Positions 56,161 to 64,000 of a stretch of DNA of 64,000 nt are shown piece after piece. Below the pieces are notes generated by a model, which ran no database searches, was not told the DNA's origin, and worked only from the letters and a program-made list of their open reading frames with translations. The stretch lies in contig CAJJAT010000014.1 in NCBI GenBank assembly GCA_905182175.1, forward strand, positions 124,001-188,000. Direction: 5' to 3'. Source of the DNA: Flavobacteriales bacterium UBA1494 (lineage in GTDB: Bacteria > Bacteroidota > Bacteroidia > Flavobacteriales_E > Vicingaceae). The translations under genes and the position numbers were made by a program. Positions within the stretch are counted from its first letter, which is position 1. Every line of letters starts with the position of its first letter.

Positions 56161-58224
56161 ATGAAAAAGTTAAGAGTCTCACTTTTAAGTTTTCTGACTT
56201 TAGTTGTCTTCTCTTTTTCTGTTTCAAGTCAGGAAACACTTCCTGATAGTATCGCTCAACTGATTTCTTCTCAAGAAACTGAAAACAAAGGAAGGGGAAT
56301 GTTGGAAGCTATAGAATACTATCAACAACAGTCTGATAGTATTAATGTATCAAACACTTTCAAAAGTTTCGAAGAATTAGACCTTTCGAATTCTTCTGTC
56401 AAAAGCAGGCAAGAGTTAGTGCTGAGTTTTGATTTACTCCTAAAGAACAGCTTTCAATACAACGTTGCTAAAAGATATCTTCTTAAAAACATAGTATTAG
56501 CAAGAGAGTCTAGAAACTTTGAAAACGCAGCAAAGTTTCACCAAAGCCTCGTTCATCACTACTTTTACACTTTTGACTATGACAGCACTGATTACCACAT
56601 AAACAAGGCTATATCTCTTTACAAACAACTCAACAACCAACAAGAAATTGGCGAATTAACAGCAAGACAAGCAGGAACAAGTTACGCAAAAGGAAATTAT
56701 GAAAAGGCAATAGACTATGTATATAAATCCATAGAAATTTTCAAAAAAACAGGAAATAAAGAACAACTAGCCGTTTCATATCTTCAATTGGGAAATATTT
56801 TTTACTTTCTATCGGATTATCGCGAATCAATGCAGTACTACGAACTTTCCTTATCTGCTTTTAAAACGAACAACGATAGAAAGGGAGTTTATAGGGCATT
56901 ATCAAATATTGGCTTGATTAATTTAATGCTAAAAAACTATCGTAAATCCATATCTCAGCAGTTAGATGCACTGCAATATTTTGAATCAAAAAACAAAGAG
57001 CTTGAAAAAGGAAATGCCTATTTATTTTTAAGTGCTTCCTATTGGGGGATTGAGAAATATGACAGCGCAAAGTTTTATAACGAACTGTCTATAAAATCTA
57101 ATCGCTTAACAAAGTATCGTATCGGACTAGGAGAAGGATATTTGATGAGATCAAAAATTTTCCACACAGAAAGCAAGCTCCAAAAATCATTAGAAGCTGC
57201 CAAAAGAGCTTTCTCTATAGCCGATTCTGTTAAACAATTTGAGATCATAAAGAGTACTGCGGAGCAATTATCTATCGCCTACGATGCTTTGGGACAAATT
57301 GATAGTAGCTACCGCTATTTAAAAATACATAACAATTTACGAGACAGCCTGGATTTGGACCCACAAGTGTTGAAGAACTATGCCATAAAACAACAGTTTC
57401 AGGTAGAAGAAGCTCAATTCGAATTGCTATTGGCTAAAGAAAAAGCTCAAATTCAAGAGCAACAAAACTCAAAAAAGCAAACCCAATTGGTCACTGCCAC
57501 AGTTGTTGCAATGTGTTCCATTTTATTATTGGTATTGGCAGTTATCATTTTATATCGCAACAAAATCCTATCAAAGCAATTAATTGATAAACAAACCCAA
57601 GTATCATCCGAGTTACAAATTAAAGAATCGTTGTTGAACGAAATACACCACCGAGTAAAAAATAACTTACAAGTAATATCAAGCATGTTGAGTCTTCAAA
57701 CTCAATACATATCAGATGATAGAGTTCAAAAAGTAATCTCCGATTGCAAAAATAGAATTAACTCTATGTCATTAATTCATGAAAGCTTATACAAGAAGAA
57801 TGATGGTATTGAAGCCCCGTTTAGCGAATACATAAAAGTCCTTATCCCTCAACTAATTGAAGCATACAAAATTGATGAGTCAAAAATTAAAGCAAAAATA
57901 AAATTGGATGAGATTCACTTAAATTTAGATGAATCGATTCCTTGCGGACTTTTAATTAATGAAATAGTCTCTAATGCGCTAAAACATGCGTTCCCGAATG
58001 GAGAGAATGGAGAGATCAACATTCATTTATCGAAAAAAGAGGGGTTTATACGATTACAAATTGCTGATAACGGAGTTGGATTTAATGATGAAACTACTAT
58101 TCAAAAACAGGAATCTTTCGGTTTTCTGCTAATTGAAACACTAGCAAAGCAGTTAGAAGCAAATATGGAATGTGTGAACGATAACGGTATAAAGTACGAT
58201 ATTAAATGGAGGTGTGTTTCGTAA
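56161..58224 (+). CDS. TPR-containing sensor histidine kinase (HisKA_2 type)
   Basis: 687 residues: signal peptide (1-23), several TPR repeats in the periplasm (about 125-400), membrane helix 442-465, HisKA_2 domain with EIHHRVKNNLQ (494-504, phospho-acceptor His496 or His497) and HATPase (INEIVSNALKHAFP, IADNGVGF; about 570-685). Detects an unknown periplasmic signal. No response regulator gene is adjacent. It is a common Bacteroidota design. Confidence 0.9.
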   Translation: MKKLRVSLLSFLTLVVFSFSVSSQETLPDSIAQLISSQETENKGRGMLEAIEYYQQQSDSINVSNTFKSFEELDLSNSSVKSRQELVLSFDLLLKNSFQYNVAKRYLLKNIVLARESRNFENAAKFHQSLVHHYFYTFDYDSTDYHINKAISLYKQLNNQQEIGELTARQAGTSYAKGNYEKAIDYVYKSIEIFKKTGNKEQLAVSYLQLGNIFYFLSDYRESMQYYELSLSAFKTNNDRKGVYRALSNIGLINLMLKNYRKSISQQLDALQYFESKNKELEKGNAYLFLSASYWGIEKYDSAKFYNELSIKSNRLTKYRIGLGEGYLMRSKIFHTESKLQKSLEAAKRAFSIADSVKQFEIIKSTAEQLSIAYDALGQIDSSYRYLKIHNNLRDSLDLDPQVLKNYAIKQQFQVEEAQFELLLAKEKAQIQEQQNSKKQTQLVTATVVAMCSILLLVLAVIILYRNKILSKQLIDKQTQVSSELQIKESLLNEIHHRVKNNLQVISSMLSLQTQYISDDRVQKVISDCKNRINSMSLIHESLYKKNDGIEAPFSEYIKVLIPQLIEAYKIDESKIKAKIKLDEIHLNLDESIPCGLLINEIVSNALKHAFPNGENGEINIHLSKKEGFIRLQIADNGVGFNDETTIQKQESFGFLLIETLAKQLEANMECVNDNGIKYDIKWRCVS

Positions 58225-58233
58225 TCTTATACT

Positions 58234-59967
58234 ATGAAATGGGATAAAAGAATTCTTTACTATTCGACAATTACAATAATTGCCTGTATCCTTTATCTTC
58301 CCAGCATAAACAACTCTTTTACTTTTCTAGACGACCATGTTCAGGTTGTGGAAAATCCATTTATAAAATCACTAGATTTTCAATCTATAAGAGGAATATT
58401 CTCTAGCTTTTTTGTGGGAATGTATCAGCCCATCACAACCATCCTTTACGCTATAACATTTGCTCTTTCAGGACTAAACCCTACGGCTTTTCATGCCATA
58501 TCGTTACTTTTTCACGTTGCTAATTGTTGGCTTATATTTAGGTTATTGAACTACTTTTTGGCAAACCAAAACCTAAGCTTTTTACTTTGTCTCGTTTTCT
58601 TGGTTCATCCCATGCAAGTAGAAAGTGTCTCATGGATTTCTGCCCTCAGTAACTTAGTTTTTAGCTCCTTCTTTTTAGCAGCTTTTTGGGCTTATTTAAA
58701 ATACAGTCAACAACAAAAAGCAAGTTCCCTCCTTTTATGTTTTGGATTATTTATTTTATCCTGTTTATCAAAATCAGCAGCAGTTGTTTTTCCCGTTGCC
58801 TTAATTGCGTTCGACTTTTTCAAAATTGGCAGGCTGAAGTGGAAGTTACTTTTACAAAAAATTCCATTTTTTGCAATTTCTATTTTATTTGGAATCATTA
58901 CTATTTTCGGAAGAGAAACAGCAGAGCATTTGTCAGATTTGACGGCTACCTATAGCTCTTTTGATAGAGTGTTTTTAGTTAGTCACTCCGTGCTATTTTA
59001 TCCCATAAAATTTTTATTTCCATCTCAGCTTTCCGCTTTCTACCCTTACCCTCTTTTTACTCAAGGAGTTTTGCCTACACTATACTATCTAAGTCCAGTA
59101 GTACTTATTGGGCTAGGGGTTATAACCTATTTAAAGCGCAAAAACCATTTACTATTATTTGGAATTATGTGGTTTCTTATAACCATTGCTTTGGTGCTCC
59201 AATTTGTACCTTTTGGCAATCAGATCACAACTGACCGTTATCTTTATTTACCCTTATTTGGTTTACTGGTACTACTTGGTAGCGTTTTACAAAAATTAAA
59301 AGACTTCAAGTGGTTGTGGTTTTCAATTTTACCATTGCTCGTCTTTTCATTTTTATCTTTTCAGAGAACACACATTTGGAAAAACGATGAAAAACTTTGG
59401 AAATCTGTTATTGAGACCCACCCCACTGTTTCACAAGCATATAACAACCTAGGTTCATACGCGTTAGAACAGAACAAAAACAAGAAAGCATTTGACTATT
59501 TCAACCAAGCCATTCAGGTTCGACCCAACTACGCAGATGCATACTCTAATCGAGGGAATTTATTTGCTCAAGCTGGAAATTCGGGCGAGGCGATGAAAGA
59601 CTTCAATAAAGCCATTCAACTGCAACCCCATGCGGACGCTTACTTTAACAGAGCAAATGAATATTCTAAGTTGAATCGACTGGATCAGGCAATTTTAGAT
59701 TATTCCAGAAGCATTGAGTTACAACCAAGAGCAGATTCTTATACAAATAGAGCTTTTACTTATTTGAAATTGAAAAAGATTAGCTTAGCAAGGGAAGATT
59801 TAAGCAATGCCAAGAAGCTAAGTCCTAATTATGGAAGGGCCTACTTCTTGGAAGGAATATTAGAGCAAAACTTAGGGAATAAAGCTAACGCTTGTGCCGC
59901 CTTTTTGAAAGCGGCTAACCTTGGAGAAAAAAATGCAAATCAAGCTTACTCTCAATCTTGCCGTTAA
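58234..59967 (+). CDS. multi-span membrane protein with C-terminal TPRs (TMTC-like)
   Basis: 577 residues: about eleven membrane helices over residues 1-385 with an acidic LDDHVQVVENPF loop near the first helix, as in PMT/TMTC-type mannosyltransferases, then four TPR units (about 400-575, AYNNLGSYALEQNKNKKAFD, AYSNRGNLFAQAGNSGEAMK). By analogy a glycosyltransferase acting on surface proteins; no catalytic proof. It ends four bases inside the convergent prmC gene. Confidence 0.75.
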   Translation: MKWDKRILYYSTITIIACILYLPSINNSFTFLDDHVQVVENPFIKSLDFQSIRGIFSSFFVGMYQPITTILYAITFALSGLNPTAFHAISLLFHVANCWLIFRLLNYFLANQNLSFLLCLVFLVHPMQVESVSWISALSNLVFSSFFLAAFWAYLKYSQQQKASSLLLCFGLFILSCLSKSAAVVFPVALIAFDFFKIGRLKWKLLLQKIPFFAISILFGIITIFGRETAEHLSDLTATYSSFDRVFLVSHSVLFYPIKFLFPSQLSAFYPYPLFTQGVLPTLYYLSPVVLIGLGVITYLKRKNHLLLFGIMWFLITIALVLQFVPFGNQITTDRYLYLPLFGLLVLLGSVLQKLKDFKWLWFSILPLLVFSFLSFQRTHIWKNDEKLWKSVIETHPTVSQAYNNLGSYALEQNKNKKAFDYFNQAIQVRPNYADAYSNRGNLFAQAGNSGEAMKDFNKAIQLQPHADAYFNRANEYSKLNRLDQAILDYSRSIELQPRADSYTNRAFTYLKLKKISLAREDLSNAKKLSPNYGRAYFLEGILEQNLGNKANACAAFLKAANLGEKNANQAYSQSCR

Positions 59968-60806
59968 GACAACACTGCGCGAATCATTCGATCTCTACCG
60001 TAAATATCTTCTTTCAGTTCAACTTGTTCAAAACCGCCATTTTTAAGAATTGAAATACATTCTTTTCCTAGATCTTCATGAATTTCCCAATACAGAATTC
60101 CTTTTTGCTTTATCATCTTCGGGGCAATTTCAACCATTCGTTTGTAAAACAACAAAGCATCATCACTTTCCGGAGCCAAAGCAATAACCGGCTCATATTC
60201 TATCACATTTTTATCTAGAGCTTCTAATTCTTCCCGCTTGACGTAAGGTGGATTACTCACCACGATATCATAAAGCTCTTTTGGAACTTGAGTTAAAATA
60301 TCATGAACGACTACCTCAACTTTTGCATTCAATAAGGCTGCATTTTTAATTGCTGTTTTTGTGGCCGTTTCAGAAACCTCAGTAGCATCCACTTTTTCAA
60401 AGTCTCCTTCTAAAAATAAAGTAATTGGAATGCAGCCACTACCAGTTCCGATATCTAAAATGGTTTTGCCCTTGGTTTCTTCTCGCTCCAAAATCCACTG
60501 CACTAATTCTTCCGTTTCCGACCTTGGAACCAATACACTTTCATCTACAAAAAAGTCTCTGCCGTAAAAAATATTTTGATTTATAATGTAGTCAATTGGC
60601 TTATTTTTCTCCAACTCTCGAATTGCTGCATTCAATTTATCGAGAGTTTCCTCGAGAATCAGTTCCTGAGTATTCATGACCACCTGAGCGCGGTTATACT
60701 CTAAATAAAATTCATATAAAATGGCCAAATGATTTTTAAGTTCACTTTCGCTAAATTTCGATTGAAGAATGGATTTAAATTGATTCGTAAATTCAGTAAT
60801 AGTCAT
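59964..60806 (-). CDS. prmC: peptide chain release factor N5-glutamine methyltransferase
   Basis: 280 residues. SAM motif LDIGTGSGCIPITLFLE (about 118-134) and catalytic NPPY in VVSNPPYVKREELEAL. Methylates the GGQ glutamine of release factors RF1/RF2. An N-terminal helical domain (1-90) precedes the fold. It is divergent from ribD. Confidence 0.94.
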   Translation of the reverse strand: MTITEFTNQFKSILQSKFSESELKNHLAILYEFYLEYNRAQVVMNTQELILEETLDKLNAAIRELEKNKPIDYIINQNIFYGRDFFVDESVLVPRSETEELVQWILEREETKGKTILDIGTGSGCIPITLFLEGDFEKVDATEVSETATKTAIKNAALLNAKVEVVVHDILTQVPKELYDIVVSNPPYVKREELEALDKNVIEYEPVIALAPESDDALLFYKRMVEIAPKMIKQKGILYWEIHEDLGKECISILKNGGFEQVELKEDIYGRDRMIRAVLS

Positions 60807-60864
60807 AGAAAGAAAGCATTTTTATTAGTTCGGTGAAGTTATCAAAATATCTACTTTTGACTTC

Positions 60865-61896
60865 GTGCAAAATTTCGACAAAACATACATGCAAAGAGCG
60901 CTTCAACTAGCCAATTTAGGAAAGTTTGAAACAGCTCCCAACCCTAGAGTTGGGGCGGTAATAGTGCACAACAACAAGATTATAGGCGAAGGCTTTCATC
61001 GCAAATATGGCAAAGCCCATGCTGAAGTAAACGCTGTAAATTCAGTTAAAAATAAATCTTTACTCCCAGAATCTACGATTTACATTACATTAGAACCCTG
61101 CTCTCATGCCGGAAAGACTCCTCCTTGTGCCGACTTATTAGTTAAGCACCAGTTTAAAAGGGTTGTAATTTGCAATAAAGATCCTTTTGATCAAGTAAAT
61201 GGCTCAGGAATTAAAAAATTGCAAACTGCGGGAATTAAAACGGAGGTTGGAGTATTAGAAGAGGACGGTCGTTTTTTAAACCGAAGGTTTTTTACTTTCC
61301 ACGAACAAAAGAGACCCTACATTATTTTAAAATGGGCGCAAAGTGCAGATGGGTTTATAGCTCCTGAAAACCAACAACAAAAATGGATTACCGGCACCAC
61401 TGCCAAGCAGCTGGTGCACACCTGGCGAGCAGAGGAAGCTGCAATCCTAGTTGGAAAGAATACTGCCTTAATTGATAATCCTCGGCTTACCGTTAGAGAA
61501 AGTTCGGGCAAGAACCCCACTCGAATTTTAGTCGATGAAAGCCTATCTGTTTCAAGGAAATGTCTGCTTTTTTCAAATAAAGCAAAGACCCTCATTTTAA
61601 ACGGAGTAAAAGAAAGTGTGGATGACAATTTAGAGTTAATCAAATCGGACTTTAGAGTAAATTTGCCTACTAAAGTAGCAGAAGTTTGCTTTGAAAGAAA
61701 TTTAGACTCTCTGATAATTGAAGGTGGAGCATCTATTCTACAACAATTCATTGATGCAAATATTTGGGACGAAGCACGAATCTTCACAGGAAAGACTTCT
61801 TTTAAAAATGGAATTAAAGCTCCAATTTTAGACGGCAAAACCATTCGAGAAGAAACAATTGAAAACGATCAACTTGAAGTAATAAGAAACCTATGA
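60865..61896 (+). CDS. ribD: bifunctional riboflavin biosynthesis deaminase/reductase
   Basis: 343 residues from GTG (an ATG at codon 9 would cut into the conserved YMQRALQLA). Deaminase domain 1-145 with zinc ligands His52 (HAEVNAV), Cys79 and Cys88 (PCSHAGKTPPC). Reductase domain about 146-343 (ITGTTAKQLVHTWRAEEAA, IEGGASILQQF). Two steps of riboflavin synthesis. It overlaps the EamA gene by four bases. Confidence 0.94.
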   Translation: MQNFDKTYMQRALQLANLGKFETAPNPRVGAVIVHNNKIIGEGFHRKYGKAHAEVNAVNSVKNKSLLPESTIYITLEPCSHAGKTPPCADLLVKHQFKRVVICNKDPFDQVNGSGIKKLQTAGIKTEVGVLEEDGRFLNRRFFTFHEQKRPYIILKWAQSADGFIAPENQQQKWITGTTAKQLVHTWRAEEAAILVGKNTALIDNPRLTVRESSGKNPTRILVDESLSVSRKCLLFSNKAKTLILNGVKESVDDNLELIKSDFRVNLPTKVAEVCFERNLDSLIIEGGASILQQFIDANIWDEARIFTGKTSFKNGIKAPILDGKTIREETIENDQLEVIRNL

Positions 61897-62765
61897 TTTA
61901 TTTAATTCTTAGCATCTTATGCTCCGCAGCAATCTTTATTATTTTCAAATCGTTTGAAAAGTTTAAGGTGAACACATTTACGGCAATTGTAGTAAACTAC
62001 TTTATTGCTGGAATTACAGGGTTTGCTGCCTTAGGAGAAAGCCCTTCTTTCGAAAAAGTTACAACCGCCCCTTGGCTTGTTAATAGTTTAATTTTGGGTG
62101 TTGTCTTTATTTTACTTTTCAACATCATGGCAGTTACGGCGCAAAAGCTAGGAGCTTCCGTTGCCTCCATTGCGAATAAAATGGCACTAATTATTCCGGT
62201 AGTTTTTGCCGTATTTTATTACAACGATGCAGTAAATAGCGCAAAAATAGTGGGCGTGCTCTTAGCGTTAGTTGGAGTTTATTTATCTACTCATAAAGAA
62301 AAAGTCAATGGTAAGAAATTTGATAAACGACTTCTGGCTATTCCCCTCGTCCTCTTTTTAGGCTCGGGTTTTATCGATACTTTTTTAAAGTACAATCAAG
62401 AAGTTTACCTAAATGCTAGCATGTTCGATGCAAAGCTTTTCCCGGCTATGACATTTCTCACCGCCTTTATTATTGGAATTGTTGGTATGGCCTTAGATAA
62501 ATCTAAAAGAGACTTTAGCAGAAATACACTAATTGGCGGTGTAATTCTGGGAGTTATCAATTACGGATCTATCTTTTTTTTAATTCAGATTTTCAACCAA
62601 ACAGATTTAGAAAGCTCCGTTGTTTTTCCAATTAACAATATGGGTGTAGTGTTAACTACTGCAGCTGCTTCATTGATTCTTTTTAAAGAACAATTTTCGT
62701 TCAAAAACAAATTGGGAATACTGGTTTCCATTGCGGCCTTGTTACTCATCATCTTTTCTGCATGA
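61893..62765 (+). CDS. EamA/DMT-family transporter
   Basis: 290 residues, ten membrane helices in two EamA repeats (about 1-135 and 140-290; VGVLLALVGVYLST, NNMGVVLTTAAASLILFKEQ). Substrate unknown. Overlaps ribD and the next gene by four bases each, so it is in one unit with riboflavin synthesis; a flavin-related role is possible but unproven. Confidence 0.87.
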   Translation: MIYLILSILCSAAIFIIFKSFEKFKVNTFTAIVVNYFIAGITGFAALGESPSFEKVTTAPWLVNSLILGVVFILLFNIMAVTAQKLGASVASIANKMALIIPVVFAVFYYNDAVNSAKIVGVLLALVGVYLSTHKEKVNGKKFDKRLLAIPLVLFLGSGFIDTFLKYNQEVYLNASMFDAKLFPAMTFLTAFIIGIVGMALDKSKRDFSRNTLIGGVILGVINYGSIFFLIQIFNQTDLESSVVFPINNMGVVLTTAAASLILFKEQFSFKNKLGILVSIAALLLIIFSA

Positions 62766-63346
62766 GTGCCTTCAGAACTATAAGAAAGGTTTCGACCTCC
62801 TTCTTCAAAGAAAAAGGAAGTAAGTTTTATGGTTATGCTTTCCCCATTCAATCGAAAGAGGATGTAAAAGGCTGTTTAGAAAAAATAAAAACAGAACACC
62901 CAAAGGCTAGGCACATATGCTCTGCGTTTTTATTAGGAGTTGGCGATGATGAATATTACATTGCAAATGATGACGGAGAACCGGCCAATTCTGCAGGGCC
63001 CCCTATTTTAGGCCAAATTAGATCTGTCGGCATTACAAATACTTACATAGCTATTGTCCGGTATTTTGGGGGAACAAAATTAGGCGTTGGTGGATTGATA
63101 CAAGCGTATAAACTTGGAGCTTCATTGGCGCTTGAAGCAAATCAAATAATTGAGGTAGAGCCACAAGCTAACCTAAGTTTTAAAATTAGTTTCGAGTTAA
63201 TGGGAATTATACTACCCATCATTGATAAAAACAATTTGAAAGCAAAAATCGAAAATTTAAGCGATGGAGTTCAAATAAATTTACAGACAGATAAAAAAGA
63301 CGAGTCTAGAGTTAAAGGAATGTTTGAGCGGTGGGTAGAATTTTAA
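62762..63346 (+). CDS. YigZ/IMPACT-family protein (UPF0029)
   Basis: 194 residues. N-terminal UPF0029 domain with KGSKFYGYAFPI, DDGEPANSAGPPIL and VRYFGGTKLGVGGLIQAY; C-terminal DUF1949-like half. Role in cells unsettled. Overlaps the EamA gene (ATGA). Confidence 0.9.
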   Translation: MSAFRTIRKVSTSFFKEKGSKFYGYAFPIQSKEDVKGCLEKIKTEHPKARHICSAFLLGVGDDEYYIANDDGEPANSAGPPILGQIRSVGITNTYIAIVRYFGGTKLGVGGLIQAYKLGASLALEANQIIEVEPQANLSFKISFELMGIILPIIDKNNLKAKIENLSDGVQINLQTDKKDESRVKGMFERWVEF

Positions 63347-63360
63347 ATTAATACTAAAGA

Positions 63361-64000
63361 CTAACTTCCCTTTAGCACCTTCACGACATCACTTTTCTTC
63401 ACCAAACCTAAAATCAAAGCCAATGCTCCAAATAAAGTAGCAATCGCTACAGCATGAATTCGAAAATCTGAAAAGTACGATACAGAATAAATTGACAAGC
63501 CACCTCCTACTCCAATCAAAATAAACTGCTTCAGTACAAACGGGAATTCATACTTCATTTTGAATACACTTTTTGTGATGATAATTTGAGCAAAAATTAC
63601 AAAAAACTGGGTAATTAAGGTTGCTACCGCCGCTCCCCATGCACCGTAAATTGGAATCATAACCCAATTGGAAACGAAGTTTAAAACGAGACCTATTAGC
63701 GAGATAGCATTTAGATGCTTTAAACTGCCATTTGCGGTTAATAATGTACCATAGACATAAGTTAACGAAATGGCTATAAACGAAAGCATTAAAACTGAGA
63801 AAATCTCAGCTGACTCAATTATGTTTGCAACGTACAAAAGATCCATAATCTCTTGTGGATAGAGCACAGAAACCAATGCCACGGCGACCGCAGGAATAAA
63901 AATAAGATTGAAGGAGGTTTGAACCAACTTTGCAACTGATTCTTTATTTTTTAACATTCTAGAAAATATAGGCAACAACAACCCTGCGAATAAATAACCG
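63361..64000 (-). CDS. polysaccharide flippase (MATE-like), C-terminal part
   Basis: Partial: the frame is open to the window edge (GYLFAGLLLPIF upstream of the first codon). At least 206 residues with about six membrane helices (VKLVQTSFNLIFIPAVAVAL, IYGAWGAAVATLITQFFVIF). Typical of Wzx-type exporters of lipid-linked sugars. Runs off the end, so the N-terminus is not seen. Confidence 0.85.
   Translation of the reverse strand, partial: GYLFAGLLLPIFSRMLKNKESVAKLVQTSFNLIFIPAVAVALVSVLYPQEIMDLLYVANIIESAEIFSVLMLSFIAISLTYVYGTLLTANGSLKHLNAISLIGLVLNFVSNWVMIPIYGAWGAAVATLITQFFVIFAQIIITKSVFKMKYEFPFVLKQFILIGVGGGLSIYSVSYFSDFRIHAVAIATLFGALALILGLVKKSDVVKVLKGS

Noticed and set aside
61317-61844. 175-residue minus-strand open frame
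   Set aside because: Antisense shadow of the ribD reductase domain.
1-64000. tRNA, rRNA, transposase, phage or integrase genes
   Set aside because: Intergenic regions were scanned by eye for T-loop motifs and recombinase proteins; none seen. A tRNAscan or Rfam search would be decisive.

Overview
This window is a low-GC chromosomal segment of a marine-type Bacteroidota, most likely in the Flavobacteriia and close to the Cryomorphaceae/Crocinitomicaceae type. The placement rests on several features seen together: a fused LpxC/FabZ enzyme; PorX, the response regulator of the type IX secretion system (T9SS); C-terminal T9SS sorting domains with the YPNP signature; a monomeric NADP isocitrate dehydrogenase; the purH-mreB-mreC-mreD-mrdA-rodA gene order; weak ribosome-binding sites; and a proteorhodopsin followed by blh. 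The exact genus is an inference.

Layout. 0-7 kb: icd, a broken T9SS-exported protein, a frameshifted ECF sigma factor with an anti-sigma-like membrane protein and an adhesin-like protein, then small envelope proteins. 7-12 kb: M1 aminopeptidase, trmB, an alkyltransferase-like protein, and Fe-S genes (mrp/apbC and a NifU-like scaffold). 12.5-13.6 kb: a decayed TPR-LytTR regulator. 13.7-20.8 kb: the cell-shape operon led by purH. 21-24.6 kb: a lone ABC permease, then proteorhodopsin and the retinal-forming enzyme Blh, separated by an intrinsic terminator that ends at the blh start codon. 24.6-29.7 kb: a gene-poor accessory stretch with diverged direct repeats and hairpins, holding a small membrane protein, a secreted polyesterase-like hydrolase, a frameshifted VOC protein and a ParDE module whose antitoxin is frameshifted. 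29.7-33 kb: mfd. 33-34.4 kb: two decayed genes, one a Fic protein. 34.4-37.7 kb: a metal-uptake-like TonB receptor and lipoprotein opposite a Fur/Zur-type regulator. 38.4-53.1 kb: a decayed antitoxin, ald, tsaE and porX, then an HD hydrolase, the lipid A genes, efp, a second LpxD-like protein, a frameshifted PP2C-type phosphatase and polysaccharide genes. 53.3-64 kb: lysC, a GNAT, fbp, a TPR histidine kinase, a membrane TPR protein, prmC, ribD, an EamA transporter, a YigZ protein and the end of a flippase.

How the genes work together. The lipid A genes, Wzz/Wzy-like proteins and flippase build the outer surface. The mre/rod genes shape the wall. PorX governs T9SS export, which the two YPNP-tailed proteins would use. 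Proteorhodopsin and Blh form a light-driven ion pump with its own retinal supply.

The most striking pattern is the concentration of broken genes. At least eight recognisable genes carry frameshifts or stop codons, and most lie in the accessory gaps while large core genes such as mfd, porX and mrdA are intact. This looks like genuine decay of accessory cargo, although single-base indels in homopolymers (sigma factor, VOC protein, phosphatase) could also be sequence errors. No tRNA, rRNA, CRISPR array or transposase was recognised.
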